DNA of 64,000 nucleotides from Lachnospiraceae bacterium (GCA_030523275.1 JAUNIX010000001.1:102975-166974), one strand, 5' to 3'; numbered from the stretch's first letter, positions 9,848-19,866 are shown. The notes: generated by a model from the sequence alone, not told the origin. Translations and numbers: made by a program.

Positions 9848-10839
9848 CAAGTATGATTGAAAGAATAAAATATAAATATGATATTTTTATGCAGTATTTC
9901 ATAAAATTAAATGATAATAAATCAATAAATATATTTGTTAAAATCAGATATATGGTTGGAATATTACTAAATTATATTTTATTCTCTGCTAATATAGAGG
10001 ACTATTTTGAGTTTCGATTTTATGAAAAAACATTAGTAGAGAAGAAAAGGTATTTTACAACAAAAGAATCTATTAAGTTTGCTGAAATTGTAGATGATAA
10101 AGAGGCTTTATATCGACTTTCAAGTAAAACAGAAATGTATAAGCAAATTAAAAAAGGTGTAAAGAGAGAACAATTATTTACATATGAAATGAGTTACGAG
10201 GATTTCTATCAGTTCTGTCATAAACATGGCAAATTTATATATAAACCAGATCGTTTAGATTGTGGTAGAGGAATTGAAATATGGGATTGTAATTGTTCTA
10301 TTGAGTATTTATATAATAAAGCAAAGAAAACTCCTGCAATTTTGGATGAAATGGTAATTCAACATCATTTGCTTCAAAAATTAGCCCCAGGAAGTGTAAA
10401 TACAATAAGAATATTAACAATAAGAATGAAAAATGAAATTGAAATTATTGCAGCTGCGTTAAGAATGGGAAGTGGAGAAAGTATTGTTGATAATTTTTCA
10501 GCCGGTGGATTAGCAGCAACAATTGATATAAATAATGGTATTATAAAAAATTGTGCATATGATTCATTGGGAAATAGTTATAAAGTGCATCCATTTTCTA
10601 ATGTAGTAATTCAAGGATTTGAAATACCGAACTGGGACAATATTTTATATTTCGTAAAAGAGTGTGCAAAGGAATTTCCATTAAATTATGTGGCATGGGA
10701 TGTAGCAGTTAGAGAAGCTGATTGTGTAATTATTGAAGCAAATCCTCATGGAATGATACATGTAATTCAGTTAGAAGATACAATGGGAAGGAAAAAGCAA
10801 TATCAAGATTTGTTAAAGAAATACCAGGAAGAATCATAG
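9844..10839 (+). CDS. ATP-grasp protein of the sugar-transfer-associated family
   Basis: This 331-aa protein resembles the ATP-grasp family often found in polysaccharide clusters (ATPgrasp_ST). Supporting segments are FIYKPDRLDCGRGIEIW (the ATP-binding Lys and glycine-rich loop), VNTIRILTIR, DNFSAGGLAATID and, near the C-terminus, AWDVAVREADCVIIEANPHG, which holds the Asp/Glu-x-Asn metal ligands. ATP-grasp enzymes join a carboxylate to an amine or similar group through an acyl-phosphate, so this one may attach an amino acid or other small group to a sugar. It could act in the same modification route as the asparagine-synthase-like gene at 3645. The start overlaps the previous stop (ATGA). Confidence 0.78.
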   Translation: MTSMIERIKYKYDIFMQYFIKLNDNKSINIFVKIRYMVGILLNYILFSANIEDYFEFRFYEKTLVEKKRYFTTKESIKFAEIVDDKEALYRLSSKTEMYKQIKKGVKREQLFTYEMSYEDFYQFCHKHGKFIYKPDRLDCGRGIEIWDCNCSIEYLYNKAKKTPAILDEMVIQHHLLQKLAPGSVNTIRILTIRMKNEIEIIAAALRMGSGESIVDNFSAGGLAATIDINNGIIKNCAYDSLGNSYKVHPFSNVVIQGFEIPNWDNILYFVKECAKEFPLNYVAWDVAVREADCVIIEANPHGMIHVIQLEDTMGRKKQYQDLLKKYQEES

Positions 10840-10852
10840 TTGAGGTTTAAAT

Positions 10853-11962
10853 ATGATTAAAATATTATTTTTAATCCATGATTTAGGACAGGGAGGAGCA
10901 GAAAAAGTTCTTGTTAATCTTGTAAATAACATGGATCGTTCGAAATTTGATATATCAGTAATCGCACTATTTGGCGGGGGTGTGAATGAACAATTTTTAA
11001 AAAAGGATATTCATTATAGAACTATTTTCTCGAAAGAAATTCCTGGAAATAGTAAGTGGATGAAAATCTTTTCGCCGAAACAACTGCATAGGATCTGTAT
11101 AAAAGAACATTATGATATTGAAATTTCGTATCTTGAAGGGCCCTCTGCAAGAATTATTAGCGGATGTCCAAATGAGAATACAAAACTTGTTTCCTGGATT
11201 CATGTTGAGCAACATACAAAGAAAAAATTAGCAGCATCATTTAGAAATTTTACTGAGGCTGTGAATTGTTACAACAAGTTTGAGCAGACAGTATGTGTTT
11301 CGCAGTTTGTAAAAAAAGATTTCTGTAAAATCTTAAACTTTAAAAAAAATTGCGATGTGCTTTATAATACTATTGAATCAGAAATGATATGTTATCAATC
11401 TCGTGAAAATGTAGAAGAACTGAGGGAGGATGGAAAGATAAGATTAATTGCAGTAGGAACTTTAAAAGAATCGAAAGGATATGATCGATTATTACGAATA
11501 ATTGAACATTTAAATGGAGAACATTATCCAATCCATTTATATATCCTAGGGATGGGACCACAACAGACAGATCTTGAACGATATGTAAAAAATCATCAAC
11601 TAGACGATGTGGTTTCATTCTTAGGCTATCAAACCAATCCCTATAAATATGTTGCAAAATGCGATTTATTTGTATGTGCTAGCCATGCAGAAGGTTTTTC
11701 AACTGCAGCAACTGAGGCTTTAATATTAGGTGTCCCGGTATGTACAGTAGAAGTGTCTGGGATGAAAGAAATGCTTGGAGACCAAAATGAATTTGGGATA
11801 GTTACTCCAAATAGTGAAGAAGCATTATATAGAGGAATTAAGGGGTTTGTGATGAATCCAAAGATGCTACTAGAATATAAAATCAAAGCACAGGAGAGAG
11901 GAAAGTTGTTTAGCACTGAAAATACTGTACGAGAAGTAGAAAAGATGTTACTTTCCTTATGA
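10853..11962 (+). CDS. Glycosyltransferase family 4
   Basis: This 369-aa GT-B transferase begins with the typical KILFLIHDLGQGGAEKVLVNLV, where the glycine-rich loop contacts the acceptor side. The donor domain shows IAVGTLKESKGYDRLL, LYILGMGPQQTDLE, a VSFLGYQTNPYKY segment and the EX7E region CASHAEGFSTAATEALILGVPVCTV. The last four bases (ATGA) overlap the next transferase. It is one of six glycosyltransferases in the cluster; the sugar is not identifiable. Confidence 0.93.
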   Translation: MIKILFLIHDLGQGGAEKVLVNLVNNMDRSKFDISVIALFGGGVNEQFLKKDIHYRTIFSKEIPGNSKWMKIFSPKQLHRICIKEHYDIEISYLEGPSARIISGCPNENTKLVSWIHVEQHTKKKLAASFRNFTEAVNCYNKFEQTVCVSQFVKKDFCKILNFKKNCDVLYNTIESEMICYQSRENVEELREDGKIRLIAVGTLKESKGYDRLLRIIEHLNGEHYPIHLYILGMGPQQTDLERYVKNHQLDDVVSFLGYQTNPYKYVAKCDLFVCASHAEGFSTAATEALILGVPVCTVEVSGMKEMLGDQNEFGIVTPNSEEALYRGIKGFVMNPKMLLEYKIKAQERGKLFSTENTVREVEKMLLSL

Positions 11963-12957
11963 TGAATATGAATGATATTTTAATTTCAGTTATTGTACCA
12001 GCATATAATATCGAAGAATGGTTATCGAATTGTTTAGATAGTATTATAAAACAAACATATAAGAATTTAGAAATAATTGTTATAGATGACGGTTCGATGG
12101 ATGGTACATGTAGTATTATCGAAGCATATGAAAAAAAAGATACACGAATTGTGGGTATTCATAAAAATAATGGAGGCGTTTCGTCTGCAAGATTGGCCGG
12201 AATCAAACGAGCAACTGGAGAATGGATTGGATTTGTTGACGGTGATGATACAATAGAACCATATATGTATGAAAAATTACTGAAAAATGCAGAAAGTTAT
12301 CAGGCGGAAATTTCCCATTGTGGTTATCAAATGGTATTTAGTGATGGTCATATAAATTACTTTCATAATACGGGTCAAATAATACAGCAAGATCATTTAA
12401 GAGGTATGAAAGATTTACTGGAGGGGTCGATAATTGAGCCTGGATTATGGAATAAGATGTTTCATAAAAATTTGTTTAAAGATTTGATTAATAACAATAT
12501 TATGGATACATCTATCAAAATCAATGAAGATTTGTTGATGAATTATATTTTATTTAGTAAAGCACAGAAATCTGTTTTTGAAGATATATGTCCGTATCAT
12601 TATAATGTACGAGAAGATTCTGCAACACATTCTCAATTAAATAAAAATAAGATATACGATCCAATTTTGGTAAAAAAGTGGATTTTGGAGCATGCATCGG
12701 ATGAGATTTCGGATGTAGCCAGGGGAGCATACATAGATACTTGTATAAATATGTATAGTATATTGTGTATGCAAACTGGATGGAAAAAAGAGAAGAAGGA
12801 CATAAAAAACAAAATATTAAAAAACAAAAAGAGTTGGATTTTATTGGGAACAAAAAGAAAAATCTTATTACTATTAATTGTGATGTTTTCAAGTGATATT
12901 TATGGTTTTATATACGGTCTCTATGTTCGCCATTTGCAAAAAAATCCATATGATTGA
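11959..12957 (+). CDS. Glycosyltransferase family 2
   Basis: This is a GT-A transferase of 332 aa. The N-terminal domain has ISVIVPAYNIEEWLSNCLDSI, IVIDDGSMDGT and GEWIGFVDGDDTIEP with the metal-binding aspartates. The C-terminal part, rich in Lys and aromatic residues, may touch the membrane. The start is ambiguous: ATGATGAATATG offers three methionine codons, and the first overlaps the previous stop. Family members of this type commonly add Glc, Gal or HexNAc, but specificity cannot be called. Confidence 0.92.
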   Translation: MMNMNDILISVIVPAYNIEEWLSNCLDSIIKQTYKNLEIIVIDDGSMDGTCSIIEAYEKKDTRIVGIHKNNGGVSSARLAGIKRATGEWIGFVDGDDTIEPYMYEKLLKNAESYQAEISHCGYQMVFSDGHINYFHNTGQIIQQDHLRGMKDLLEGSIIEPGLWNKMFHKNLFKDLINNNIMDTSIKINEDLLMNYILFSKAQKSVFEDICPYHYNVREDSATHSQLNKNKIYDPILVKKWILEHASDEISDVARGAYIDTCINMYSILCMQTGWKKEKKDIKNKILKNKKSWILLGTKRKILLLLIVMFSSDIYGFIYGLYVRHLQKNPYD

Positions 12958-12971
12958 GGTAGTAAAATAAA

Positions 12972-13952
12972 ATGGAATTAAACGAAAAAATAAGTATAAT
13001 TGTACCGGTATATAAGGTAGAAGCCTACCTTGATCGTTGCATAAAAAGCATTGTATCACAATCATATCAAAATTTAGAAATTATATTAGTTGATGATGGT
13101 TCACCGGATCAATGCCCTCATATGTGCGATATTTGGGCTCAAAAAGATGAGAGAATTAAAGTTATTCATAAGCAGAATGGTGGGCTTTCTGATGCGAGAA
13201 ATGCAGGAATTCATGTAGCAACAGGAACAGTGATTGGATTTGTTGATAGCGATGATTGGTTAGAGAAAGATTTTTGTAAAACACTTCTTACAGTTATGAA
13301 TGCTAATAATTGTGATATTGTATCATGTAAATTTAAAAAAAGATATTTCCAAGATGAAATTTTTGAAATAAAAGAAACGGGTTCGATCACTATTTTAGAT
13401 AGAGGACAATCAATGAAAGCTTTAATTGAAGATAATCAAGTTCAACAAGTTGTTTGGAATAAACTGTATAGAAAAGAATTGATTGAAAGAATTACTTTTG
13501 CTATTGGAAAATGTCATGAAGATGAGTTTTGGAGTTATCAAGTTATTGGGGCGTCTGAACGTTTGGGGATTGTTGATTATACGGGTTATAATTATTATCA
13601 GCGAAATGATAGTATTATGGGCAGCGATTTCTCGATTAAACGATTGGATGTAATTGAAGCAAAAGTACAGCGACAAAAATATTTGGAGAGAAATTTTCCT
13701 TTACTTAGCGAACAAGGATTAGCAAATCTATATTTTTTGTGTATGTATACAGGACAATTAGCATTACGATTTGCATCAAAAGAAGATAGAGAAGTAATAT
13801 TCAAAAAAATAGATGGATATTTAAAACAATGTCGTATTTCACATAGTATGTTTAAAAAAATGAAAATTAGTCATCAAATTTGGTTATATCTTGCAAGGGT
13901 TTCCTTGATTAATACATGTCGTCTGCGAAATATCTTGAAGATTGGAATGTGA
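12972..13952 (+). CDS. Glycosyltransferase family 2
   Basis: This 326-aa GT-A transferase has close motif similarity to the preceding gene: ISIIVPVYKVEAYLDRCIKSI, ILVDDGSPDQCP, NGGLSDARNAGI and VIGFVDSDDWLEKD. A conserved CHEDEFW motif at about residue 180 probably provides the catalytic acid. The two adjacent GT2 genes may have arisen by duplication, although they have diverged well beyond recent copies. It ends 10 bp before wecB. Confidence 0.93.
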   Translation: MELNEKISIIVPVYKVEAYLDRCIKSIVSQSYQNLEIILVDDGSPDQCPHMCDIWAQKDERIKVIHKQNGGLSDARNAGIHVATGTVIGFVDSDDWLEKDFCKTLLTVMNANNCDIVSCKFKKRYFQDEIFEIKETGSITILDRGQSMKALIEDNQVQQVVWNKLYRKELIERITFAIGKCHEDEFWSYQVIGASERLGIVDYTGYNYYQRNDSIMGSDFSIKRLDVIEAKVQRQKYLERNFPLLSEQGLANLYFLCMYTGQLALRFASKEDREVIFKKIDGYLKQCRISHSMFKKMKISHQIWLYLARVSLINTCRLRNILKIGM

Positions 13953-13962
13953 GGGAGTAAAA

Positions 13963-15057
13963 ATGAAGAAAGTCATGTTGGTTTTTGGCACAAGACCGGA
14001 AGCAATAAAAATGTGTCCATTAGTGAATGAATTAAAAACTAGGAAAACACTAAAAACAATTGTTTGTGTTACGGGACAGCATCGGCAGATGCTGGATCAG
14101 GTTTTAAATGCTTTTGATGTGATACCTGATTATGATCTTTCAATTATGAAACAGAGACAAACATTATTTGATATAACTACTAATATTTTAAATAGCATTA
14201 AATCAGTACTCGAAAATGAAAAACCAGATATTGTTTTAGTTCATGGCGATACCTCTACAACATTTGTTACAGCGTTGGCTTGTTTTTATTTACAAATTCC
14301 TGTAGGACATGTTGAGGCGGGTTTGAGAACTTATGATATTTATTCTCCATATCCAGAAGAGTTTAATCGACAGGCTGTAAGCATTATTAGTCAATATAAT
14401 TTTGCACCTACTGAGTTGTCAAAAGAAAATCTGATTAAAGAAGGAAAAAGAAAAGAGACAGTTTATATAACTGGGAATACAGCAATTGACGCGTTAAAAA
14501 CGACAGTTAGAGATGACTATAGACATCCAGAACTCGATTGGGCAGAAGGAAGTAGATTAATTTTAATTACTGCACATAGAAGAGAAAATTTGGGTGGACC
14601 GATGAAAAATATGTTTCAGGCCATTCGACGGGTTATGGATGAGCATCCAGATGTAAAGGCTATTTATCCTATACATATGAATCCAGTCGTGAGAGAGATT
14701 GCAGATACAATTTTAGGAGATGATGAGAGAATACATATTATTGAACCTTTGGATGTATTAGATTTTCATAATTTTTTAAGTCGAAGCTATTTGATATTAA
14801 CCGATTCAGGGGGGATTCAGGAGGAAGCTCCATCGTTAGGCAAGCCTGTATTAGTAATGCGAGATACAACAGAACGGCCAGAAGGAATTGCAGCGGGAAC
14901 ATTAAAATTAGTTGGAACTTGTGAAGAAACGATTTATAAGGAATTTAAGCGTTTACTGGAGGATAATAAGGCTTATTCTGAAATGAGTGAGGCATCCAAT
15001 CCGTATGGAGATGGTTTTGCAAGCAAACGAATTGCAGATATAATTTCAGAAAAATAA
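13963..15057 (+). CDS. wecB: UDP-N-acetylglucosamine 2-epimerase (non-hydrolysing)
   Basis: The enzyme interconverts UDP-GlcNAc and UDP-ManNAc and so supplies UDP-ManNAc to the polysaccharide. The start at 13963 has a GGGAG site; an earlier in-frame ATG at 13942 lies inside the previous gene. Visible signatures are FGTRPEAIKMCPLV at the N-terminus, CVTGQHRQML, VHGDTSTTF, GHVEAGLRT, the TAHRRENLG active-site region, YPIHMNPVVR, and LTDSGGIQEEAPSLGKPVLVMRDTTERPE. The length of 364 aa is usual for the family. It lies in the middle of the glycosyltransferase run, so ManNAc or a derived sugar is a likely component of the repeat. Confidence 0.96.
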   Translation: MKKVMLVFGTRPEAIKMCPLVNELKTRKTLKTIVCVTGQHRQMLDQVLNAFDVIPDYDLSIMKQRQTLFDITTNILNSIKSVLENEKPDIVLVHGDTSTTFVTALACFYLQIPVGHVEAGLRTYDIYSPYPEEFNRQAVSIISQYNFAPTELSKENLIKEGKRKETVYITGNTAIDALKTTVRDDYRHPELDWAEGSRLILITAHRRENLGGPMKNMFQAIRRVMDEHPDVKAIYPIHMNPVVREIADTILGDDERIHIIEPLDVLDFHNFLSRSYLILTDSGGIQEEAPSLGKPVLVMRDTTERPEGIAAGTLKLVGTCEETIYKEFKRLLEDNKAYSEMSEASNPYGDGFASKRIADIISEK

Positions 15058-15086
15058 TATGAAGTTAGGCTAGTGAGGGAGAAAAA

Positions 15087-15947
15087 ATGGAAGGACTAAT
15101 TAGTATTGTATTACCTATTTATAATGGTGAAAAATATATGCGCGAAAGTATAGATAGTGTAATTAATCAGACATATCAAAATTGGGAATTGTTGATTTTA
15201 GATGATTGTTCATCTGACAATACTTCTAATATTGCACAGGAATATGTAAAAAGGGATAAACGTATTTCTTATTATCGTAATGAAAAAAATTTACGATTGC
15301 CTCGAAACTTAAATAAGGGATTTTCATTAGCACATGGTGATTATTTAACATGGACTTCTGATGATAATCGATATAAACCAACGGCTTTAGAAAAGATGTA
15401 TGATGCACTTCAGAAGGATCTAAAGGCTCAGTTTGTATTTGCATCCTGCAGAATTATTGATGGCAATGGAAAAGCAATAGAATATATTATGGTGAACGAG
15501 TGGAGTAAAAAAAGGATTGTTGGGGAAAATCCTGTTGGGGCTTGTTTTATGTATACTAGGGAGGTATATGAAAAAATAGGCAATTATGATCCAGACTTAA
15601 CATTAGTTGAGGATTATGATTATTGGCAAAGAATTTTTGGTCATTTTGAAACAGTGGCATTAGAGGAAATATTGTATGAATACCGATGGCATGATGGGGC
15701 TTTGACTAGTACTATGAAACAGGAAACTTTTAATAAGACATTAGAAAAGGTTTTATTAAAAAATCGCTCTCTTTTTGGGAAGATAGATTTTGGATCTCAG
15801 TACTACTATTATAAAGGATTATATACATGTGAAAAAAATTTAGGGAATACTCCTAATATATATTCAAAGAAATATCAGCTTTTTTCTTTGATTTATTTAC
15901 TTCAATATAGAGTACCAAATAAATTGAAAAGAATGTTAAGACGTTAG
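15087..15947 (+). CDS. Glycosyltransferase family 2
   Basis: This 286-aa GT-A transferase has ISIVLPIYNGEKYMRESIDSVI, LILDDCSSDNT, GDYLTWTSDDNRYKP (the acidic pair here is SDDN) and VEDYDYWQRIF, the probable catalytic-base motif. A GAGGGAG site precedes the ATG. About 75 bp containing a short frame and an inverted repeat separate it from the pyruvyl transferase. Confidence 0.92.
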   Translation: MEGLISIVLPIYNGEKYMRESIDSVINQTYQNWELLILDDCSSDNTSNIAQEYVKRDKRISYYRNEKNLRLPRNLNKGFSLAHGDYLTWTSDDNRYKPTALEKMYDALQKDLKAQFVFASCRIIDGNGKAIEYIMVNEWSKKRIVGENPVGACFMYTREVYEKIGNYDPDLTLVEDYDYWQRIFGHFETVALEEILYEYRWHDGALTSTMKQETFNKTLEKVLLKNRSLFGKIDFGSQYYYYKGLYTCEKNLGNTPNIYSKKYQLFSLIYLLQYRVPNKLKRMLRR

Positions 15948-15965
15948 TTTCATTATATTTAAAAC

Positions 15966-16025
15966 ATGAAAGGAGAAAACATTTTAGGCGCATCTTCTAA
16001 AATGCTGTATATAAAAGAAAAATGA
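15966..16025 (+). other. Short open frame overlapping the pyruvyl-transferase start
   Basis: A 19-codon frame (MKGENILGASSKMLYIKEK) ends in a TGA that overlaps the ATG of the next gene as ATGA. The next gene has no ribosome site of its own, whereas AAAGGAG lies at 15969-15975 inside this frame. The stretch also contains the inverted repeat CATTTTAG/CTAAAATG at about 15980-16004. It could be a coupling leader that feeds ribosomes into the downstream gene, or it may be a chance frame. Confidence 0.3.
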
Positions 16026-17179
16026 TTAAGTTGTATTATCATGGTGGGTGTTTAAATCATGGATGTGAGGCAATTGTTCGATCCAGTAAGAAGATTATAA
16101 ATAAAGATATGATTTTGTATACGAGAGATATTACGTCAGATAAAAAGTACAATCTAAATAGAGTAGTGTCACTTGCAGAAGATACGAATGATTCAATCCG
16201 TAAGAATTCTATGAAATATTTCATGGCGGCTATCCATTATAAGTTTTCTCATACAGATTATTTATTTATAAAATATCAAAGAGAAAACTTCTTTAATGAT
16301 GTGAAGAAAAATGATTTATATTTATCTATTGGAGGAGACAATTATTGTTATGAGGGGAAGGATATTCTAAAATATTATAACCAGATTATTCATAAAAAGG
16401 GTGGCAAAACAGTTTTGTGGGGATGTTCTTTTGAACCGAAAGATATGAATCATGAGATTGCAAAAGATATAGCATTGTATGATTATATTATTACTCGTGA
16501 AAGTTTGAGTTATCAAGTACTAAAAAAGGTTAACCCTAATATTAGTTTGATTCCTGATCCAGCATTTCAATTAGATAAAGTTGAGTTACCCTTACCAAAA
16601 AAATTTTTAGAAAAAAATACAGTGGGAATCAATGTGAGTCCTTTGATTATGTCTTGTGAAAAAAATCAAGGTATTACATATATAAATTATAAAAAATTAG
16701 TAGAGTATATTATAGAAAATACTAATATGAATATTGCTTTAATTCCGCATGTAATAGAAACAGGAAATGATGATAGAGCTCCTTTAGAATTATTATTTAA
16801 TGAATTTAAAGACACAGGTCGTATTATATTATTTGACGATTGCAATGCAATGGAATTAAAAGGCTATATAGCTAGATGTCGTTTTTTTGTTGGAGCAAGG
16901 ACTCACGCTACTATTGCCGCTTATTCCACTATGGTTCCTACCTTGGTAGTCGGATATTCAATTAAAGCAAGAGGAATTGCAAAAGATATTTTTGGAACAG
17001 ATAAGAACTATGTTTTACCAGTACAATTATTAAAGGGTTCGAATGATTTGACCAATGCATTTATATGGTTACAGAAAAATGAAGAAAAGATATGTAATCA
17101 TTTACAAGAACATATGCCTGATTATTGTAAGAAATCTTTATTAGCTGGAGAGATTGTTAGGAGGCTTGCAGAGTCGTGA
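16022..17179 (+). CDS. Polysaccharide pyruvyl transferase family protein
   Basis: This 385-aa protein belongs to the pyruvyl-transferase family (PF04230 type), which adds a pyruvate ketal from phosphoenolpyruvate to a sugar and so gives the polymer negative charge. Signatures include YYHGGCLNHGCEAIVRSS at the N-terminus, LYLSIGGDNYCYEG, GGKTVLWGCSFEP, ITRESLSYQVL and the C-terminal FVGARTHATIAAYS followed by VGYSIKARGIAKDIFG. The start ATG has no clear ribosome site and overlaps a short upstream frame. It shares four bases with the following hydrolase-like gene. Confidence 0.88.
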   Translation: MIKLYYHGGCLNHGCEAIVRSSKKIINKDMILYTRDITSDKKYNLNRVVSLAEDTNDSIRKNSMKYFMAAIHYKFSHTDYLFIKYQRENFFNDVKKNDLYLSIGGDNYCYEGKDILKYYNQIIHKKGGKTVLWGCSFEPKDMNHEIAKDIALYDYIITRESLSYQVLKKVNPNISLIPDPAFQLDKVELPLPKKFLEKNTVGINVSPLIMSCEKNQGITYINYKKLVEYIIENTNMNIALIPHVIETGNDDRAPLELLFNEFKDTGRIILFDDCNAMELKGYIARCRFFVGARTHATIAAYSTMVPTLVVGYSIKARGIAKDIFGTDKNYVLPVQLLKGSNDLTNAFIWLQKNEEKICNHLQEHMPDYCKKSLLAGEIVRRLAES

Positions 17180-18327
17180 ATGTTTGGTTAATTTTATTCT
17201 GTACATTTTTTACTATTGTATTGATTTTTTTAGGTGTAGATTTTTATTTTTATATAGTAAATAGATATTGTCGTTTTCATATTGGAAAATGGGATGATAA
17301 TGAAAAATGGAAAAATGCGGTATATAAAATAGCGAAAAAATGGTCAAAAAGAACGCCCACCGTTAAAATTACAGATAATTCACGTTATATATTATTAGAT
17401 ATTATGAATGGAAAATACAGAAGTTCCTCTATTCAATCATGGCAGAATGCAGCTATTATTTTGGGATTATTTGAATCAAATGAGGTAGTTGCAAGAAATG
17501 CATTAAAAAGATTTATAGATGAGACTGGTAATTGGAAAAAGAATCCTGTAGCGGTAGATGCAGGAATGTTATCATATGCGATTTTAAAGGTGACAGATAA
17601 CACTGACATGATTAGACCGGCTATGGACTATATGTTGGATTTAATAATGAAAAATACAGATAAAAATAAAATTATCTCATATACAGGAGGAACTGATAAT
17701 CCTGAACGCTATGTTGATACTATAGGTTTGGTATGTCCTTTTCTTGCACTTTATGCACAGATATATGAAGATTCATATGCAGGGGCGTTGGCATTTCAAC
17801 AGTTAGACTTTTACCATAAATATGGATTATATGAAAAGACATGTTTACCTAATCATGCAATTAATATTGATACAAAACTACCATTAGGAGTATATGGTTG
17901 GGGGCGAGGCATTGCCTGGTATGTTATCGGGCTAATAGATACGTATTTAATACTAGACAATAATAAAAATAAAAGAACTTTAGAAATGTGGATTTTAGAA
18001 GCAGCGGAAAATTATAAAAAATTTCAACAGAAAGATGGAGGATTTGGTAGTATTATTCAAAGAATGGATACGTACGATAGTTCTGCAACTGCTGTATTGG
18101 CGTATTTTTATTTGCAATGTTCAATAATATTTAATAATCAAGAATATTTTCAAATAGCAAAAAAATGTCTTAAAAAACTTATGTCAGTGACAAGATTTAA
18201 TGGAAAAATCGATTGGTGTCAAGGAGATACGAAAGGAATTGGTATCTTTGCACAGACTTTTGATATTATGCCTTTTGCACAGGGATTTGCATTGAGAGCA
18301 ATTGGCTTAATGGGGAAAGGTGATTGA
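17176..18327 (+). CDS. Membrane-anchored GH88/GH105-like glycoside hydrolase
   Basis: This 383-aa protein starts at a GTG that overlaps the previous stop and has an upstream AGGAGG site. One N-terminal membrane helix (residues 2-25) is followed by an alpha/alpha-barrel domain resembling unsaturated uronyl hydrolases. Supporting motifs are NPVAVDAGMLSYAILKV, which places an Asp where the family uses one for hydration of the double bond, IDTKLPLGVYGWGRGIAWYVIGL, and KDGGFGSIIQRMDTYDSSATAV. GH88/105 enzymes act on sugars released by polysaccharide lyases. In a biosynthetic cluster it could trim or edit the polymer. The anchor orientation and the substrate are not known. Confidence 0.72.
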   Translation: MNVWLILFCTFFTIVLIFLGVDFYFYIVNRYCRFHIGKWDDNEKWKNAVYKIAKKWSKRTPTVKITDNSRYILLDIMNGKYRSSSIQSWQNAAIILGLFESNEVVARNALKRFIDETGNWKKNPVAVDAGMLSYAILKVTDNTDMIRPAMDYMLDLIMKNTDKNKIISYTGGTDNPERYVDTIGLVCPFLALYAQIYEDSYAGALAFQQLDFYHKYGLYEKTCLPNHAINIDTKLPLGVYGWGRGIAWYVIGLIDTYLILDNNKNKRTLEMWILEAAENYKKFQQKDGGFGSIIQRMDTYDSSATAVLAYFYLQCSIIFNNQEYFQIAKKCLKKLMSVTRFNGKIDWCQGDTKGIGIFAQTFDIMPFAQGFALRAIGLMGKGD

Positions 18328-18330
18328 TTT

Positions 18331-19866
18331 ATGGCACGAAAATCAAGAACAGAATATTCTATTTTAAATATTTTAACAGGAATTGGTGGTTATATAATAA
18401 ATACAATTTTAGGCTTTGTGTGCCGTATGGTTTTTGTAAGATGTTTGGCAGACGATTATCTAGGAATTAATGGATTGTTTACCAATATTCTTTCGATGTT
18501 ATCATTGGCAGAACTTGGTGTTGGTAGTGCGATTGTATATGCTTTATATAAACCATTAGCACAAAATGATCAGAAAAAAATTGCTTCACTCATGCAATTT
18601 TATGGAAAGGCCTATCGTATTATAGGTATTGTTGTAGCAATTTTTGGTATATGTATGTTGCCTTTTTTAAATTTTGTTATCACTGAACCACCGCACATTA
18701 AAGAAAATTTATATTTAATTTATATAGTTTACTTATTTAATACATCAAGTACATATTTTTTTAGTTATAGAAGTTCTTTATTAACTGCTGATCAACAAAA
18801 TTATTTGGTAGTAGGTATTAATTATATCGTTACAATAGTACAAAGTATCTTTCAAATGATATTTTTGTTAATAACAAAAGAATATTTAAGTTATCTATTT
18901 ATTCAAACGATAGGAATTTTTATCTATAATGTTACTATTTCATATGTTGCGAAAAGAAAATATCCATACATAGCCGCAAATAATATTCAACCGTTAGACA
19001 AAAAAGAGAGACATGGATTAATAAAAAATGTTCAGGCTCTTACTGTTTGGAAATTATCAGGTTTACTTGTTAATAATACAGACAATATTATCATTACATA
19101 TTTTAGTGGTCTTGCAACAGTCGGCTATTCTTCAAATTATACACTTTTTTCAACAATGTTAAATACAATGTTGAATCTATTGTTTAACGGTATTACAGCA
19201 AGTGTTGGAAATCATAATGCGACTGAATCTAAAGAAAAGAAGCTTGGACTTTTTAATTTTATTAATTTGGCTAATTTTTGGTTGTTTGCTTGGGCAACTA
19301 TTGGAATTTTTGTTGTTAGTAGTGATTTAGTTTTGTTGTGCTATGGAAGTAAATATGTTTTAAACCAAAACATACCATTCATTATAGCACTAAATTTCTA
19401 TATGGTTGGTATGCAAAATGCTGTCTGGATGTATAAGAATACATTAGGATTATTTCGGCAGGGAAGATATTTGCTCATATTAACTGCAATTATTAATTTA
19501 GTTTGTTCAATATGGTTAGGAAAAATATGGGGATTATTTGGAATTCTTCTAGCTACGGCCATTTCGAGAGTATTTACAAATACATGGTATGATCCATATG
19601 CAGTTTTTAAATATGGATTTCGAGAGTCGCCTTGGAAGTATTTTCTAAAATACTTTAGGTTTTTAATTATTTTATTTATAAGTGGAGGAATTTGTTGGAT
19701 GATTTGTGAAAACATCCATTTTGGACTTATAGTGAATATATTATTAAAAGTAATAATTTGTAGCATTATACCAAATGGAATATTTTGGTTTGCCTTTCAC
19801 AAAGAACCAGAATTTCAGTATATAGAAAACATTATAGAAAATGTGAAAAATAGATTTTTATCATGA
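18331..19866 (+). CDS. Polysaccharide flippase (Wzx-type)
   Basis: This 511-aa polytopic protein of the MOP superfamily has about 12-14 hydrophobic segments. The start is typical of Firmicute flippases: an ARKSRTEYSILNILTGIGGY leader, FVRCLADDYLGINGLFTNILSMLSLAELG, then AIVYALYKPLAQNDQKKI. It would carry the finished lipid-linked repeat across the membrane for the EpsG-like polymerase at 7836. The start has an AAAGGTGA site 3 bp after the preceding gene. Confidence 0.92.
   Translation: MARKSRTEYSILNILTGIGGYIINTILGFVCRMVFVRCLADDYLGINGLFTNILSMLSLAELGVGSAIVYALYKPLAQNDQKKIASLMQFYGKAYRIIGIVVAIFGICMLPFLNFVITEPPHIKENLYLIYIVYLFNTSSTYFFSYRSSLLTADQQNYLVVGINYIVTIVQSIFQMIFLLITKEYLSYLFIQTIGIFIYNVTISYVAKRKYPYIAANNIQPLDKKERHGLIKNVQALTVWKLSGLLVNNTDNIIITYFSGLATVGYSSNYTLFSTMLNTMLNLLFNGITASVGNHNATESKEKKLGLFNFINLANFWLFAWATIGIFVVSSDLVLLCYGSKYVLNQNIPFIIALNFYMVGMQNAVWMYKNTLGLFRQGRYLLILTAIINLVCSIWLGKIWGLFGILLATAISRVFTNTWYDPYAVFKYGFRESPWKYFLKYFRFLIILFISGGICWMICENIHFGLIVNILLKVIICSIIPNGIFWFAFHKEPEFQYIENIIENVKNRFLS

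Noticed and set aside
12554..12892. A 112-codon reverse-strand frame inside a glycosyltransferase
   Set aside because: It is Phe/Leu/Ile-rich shadow of an AT-rich gene with clear GT2 motifs on the other strand, and has no ribosome site.
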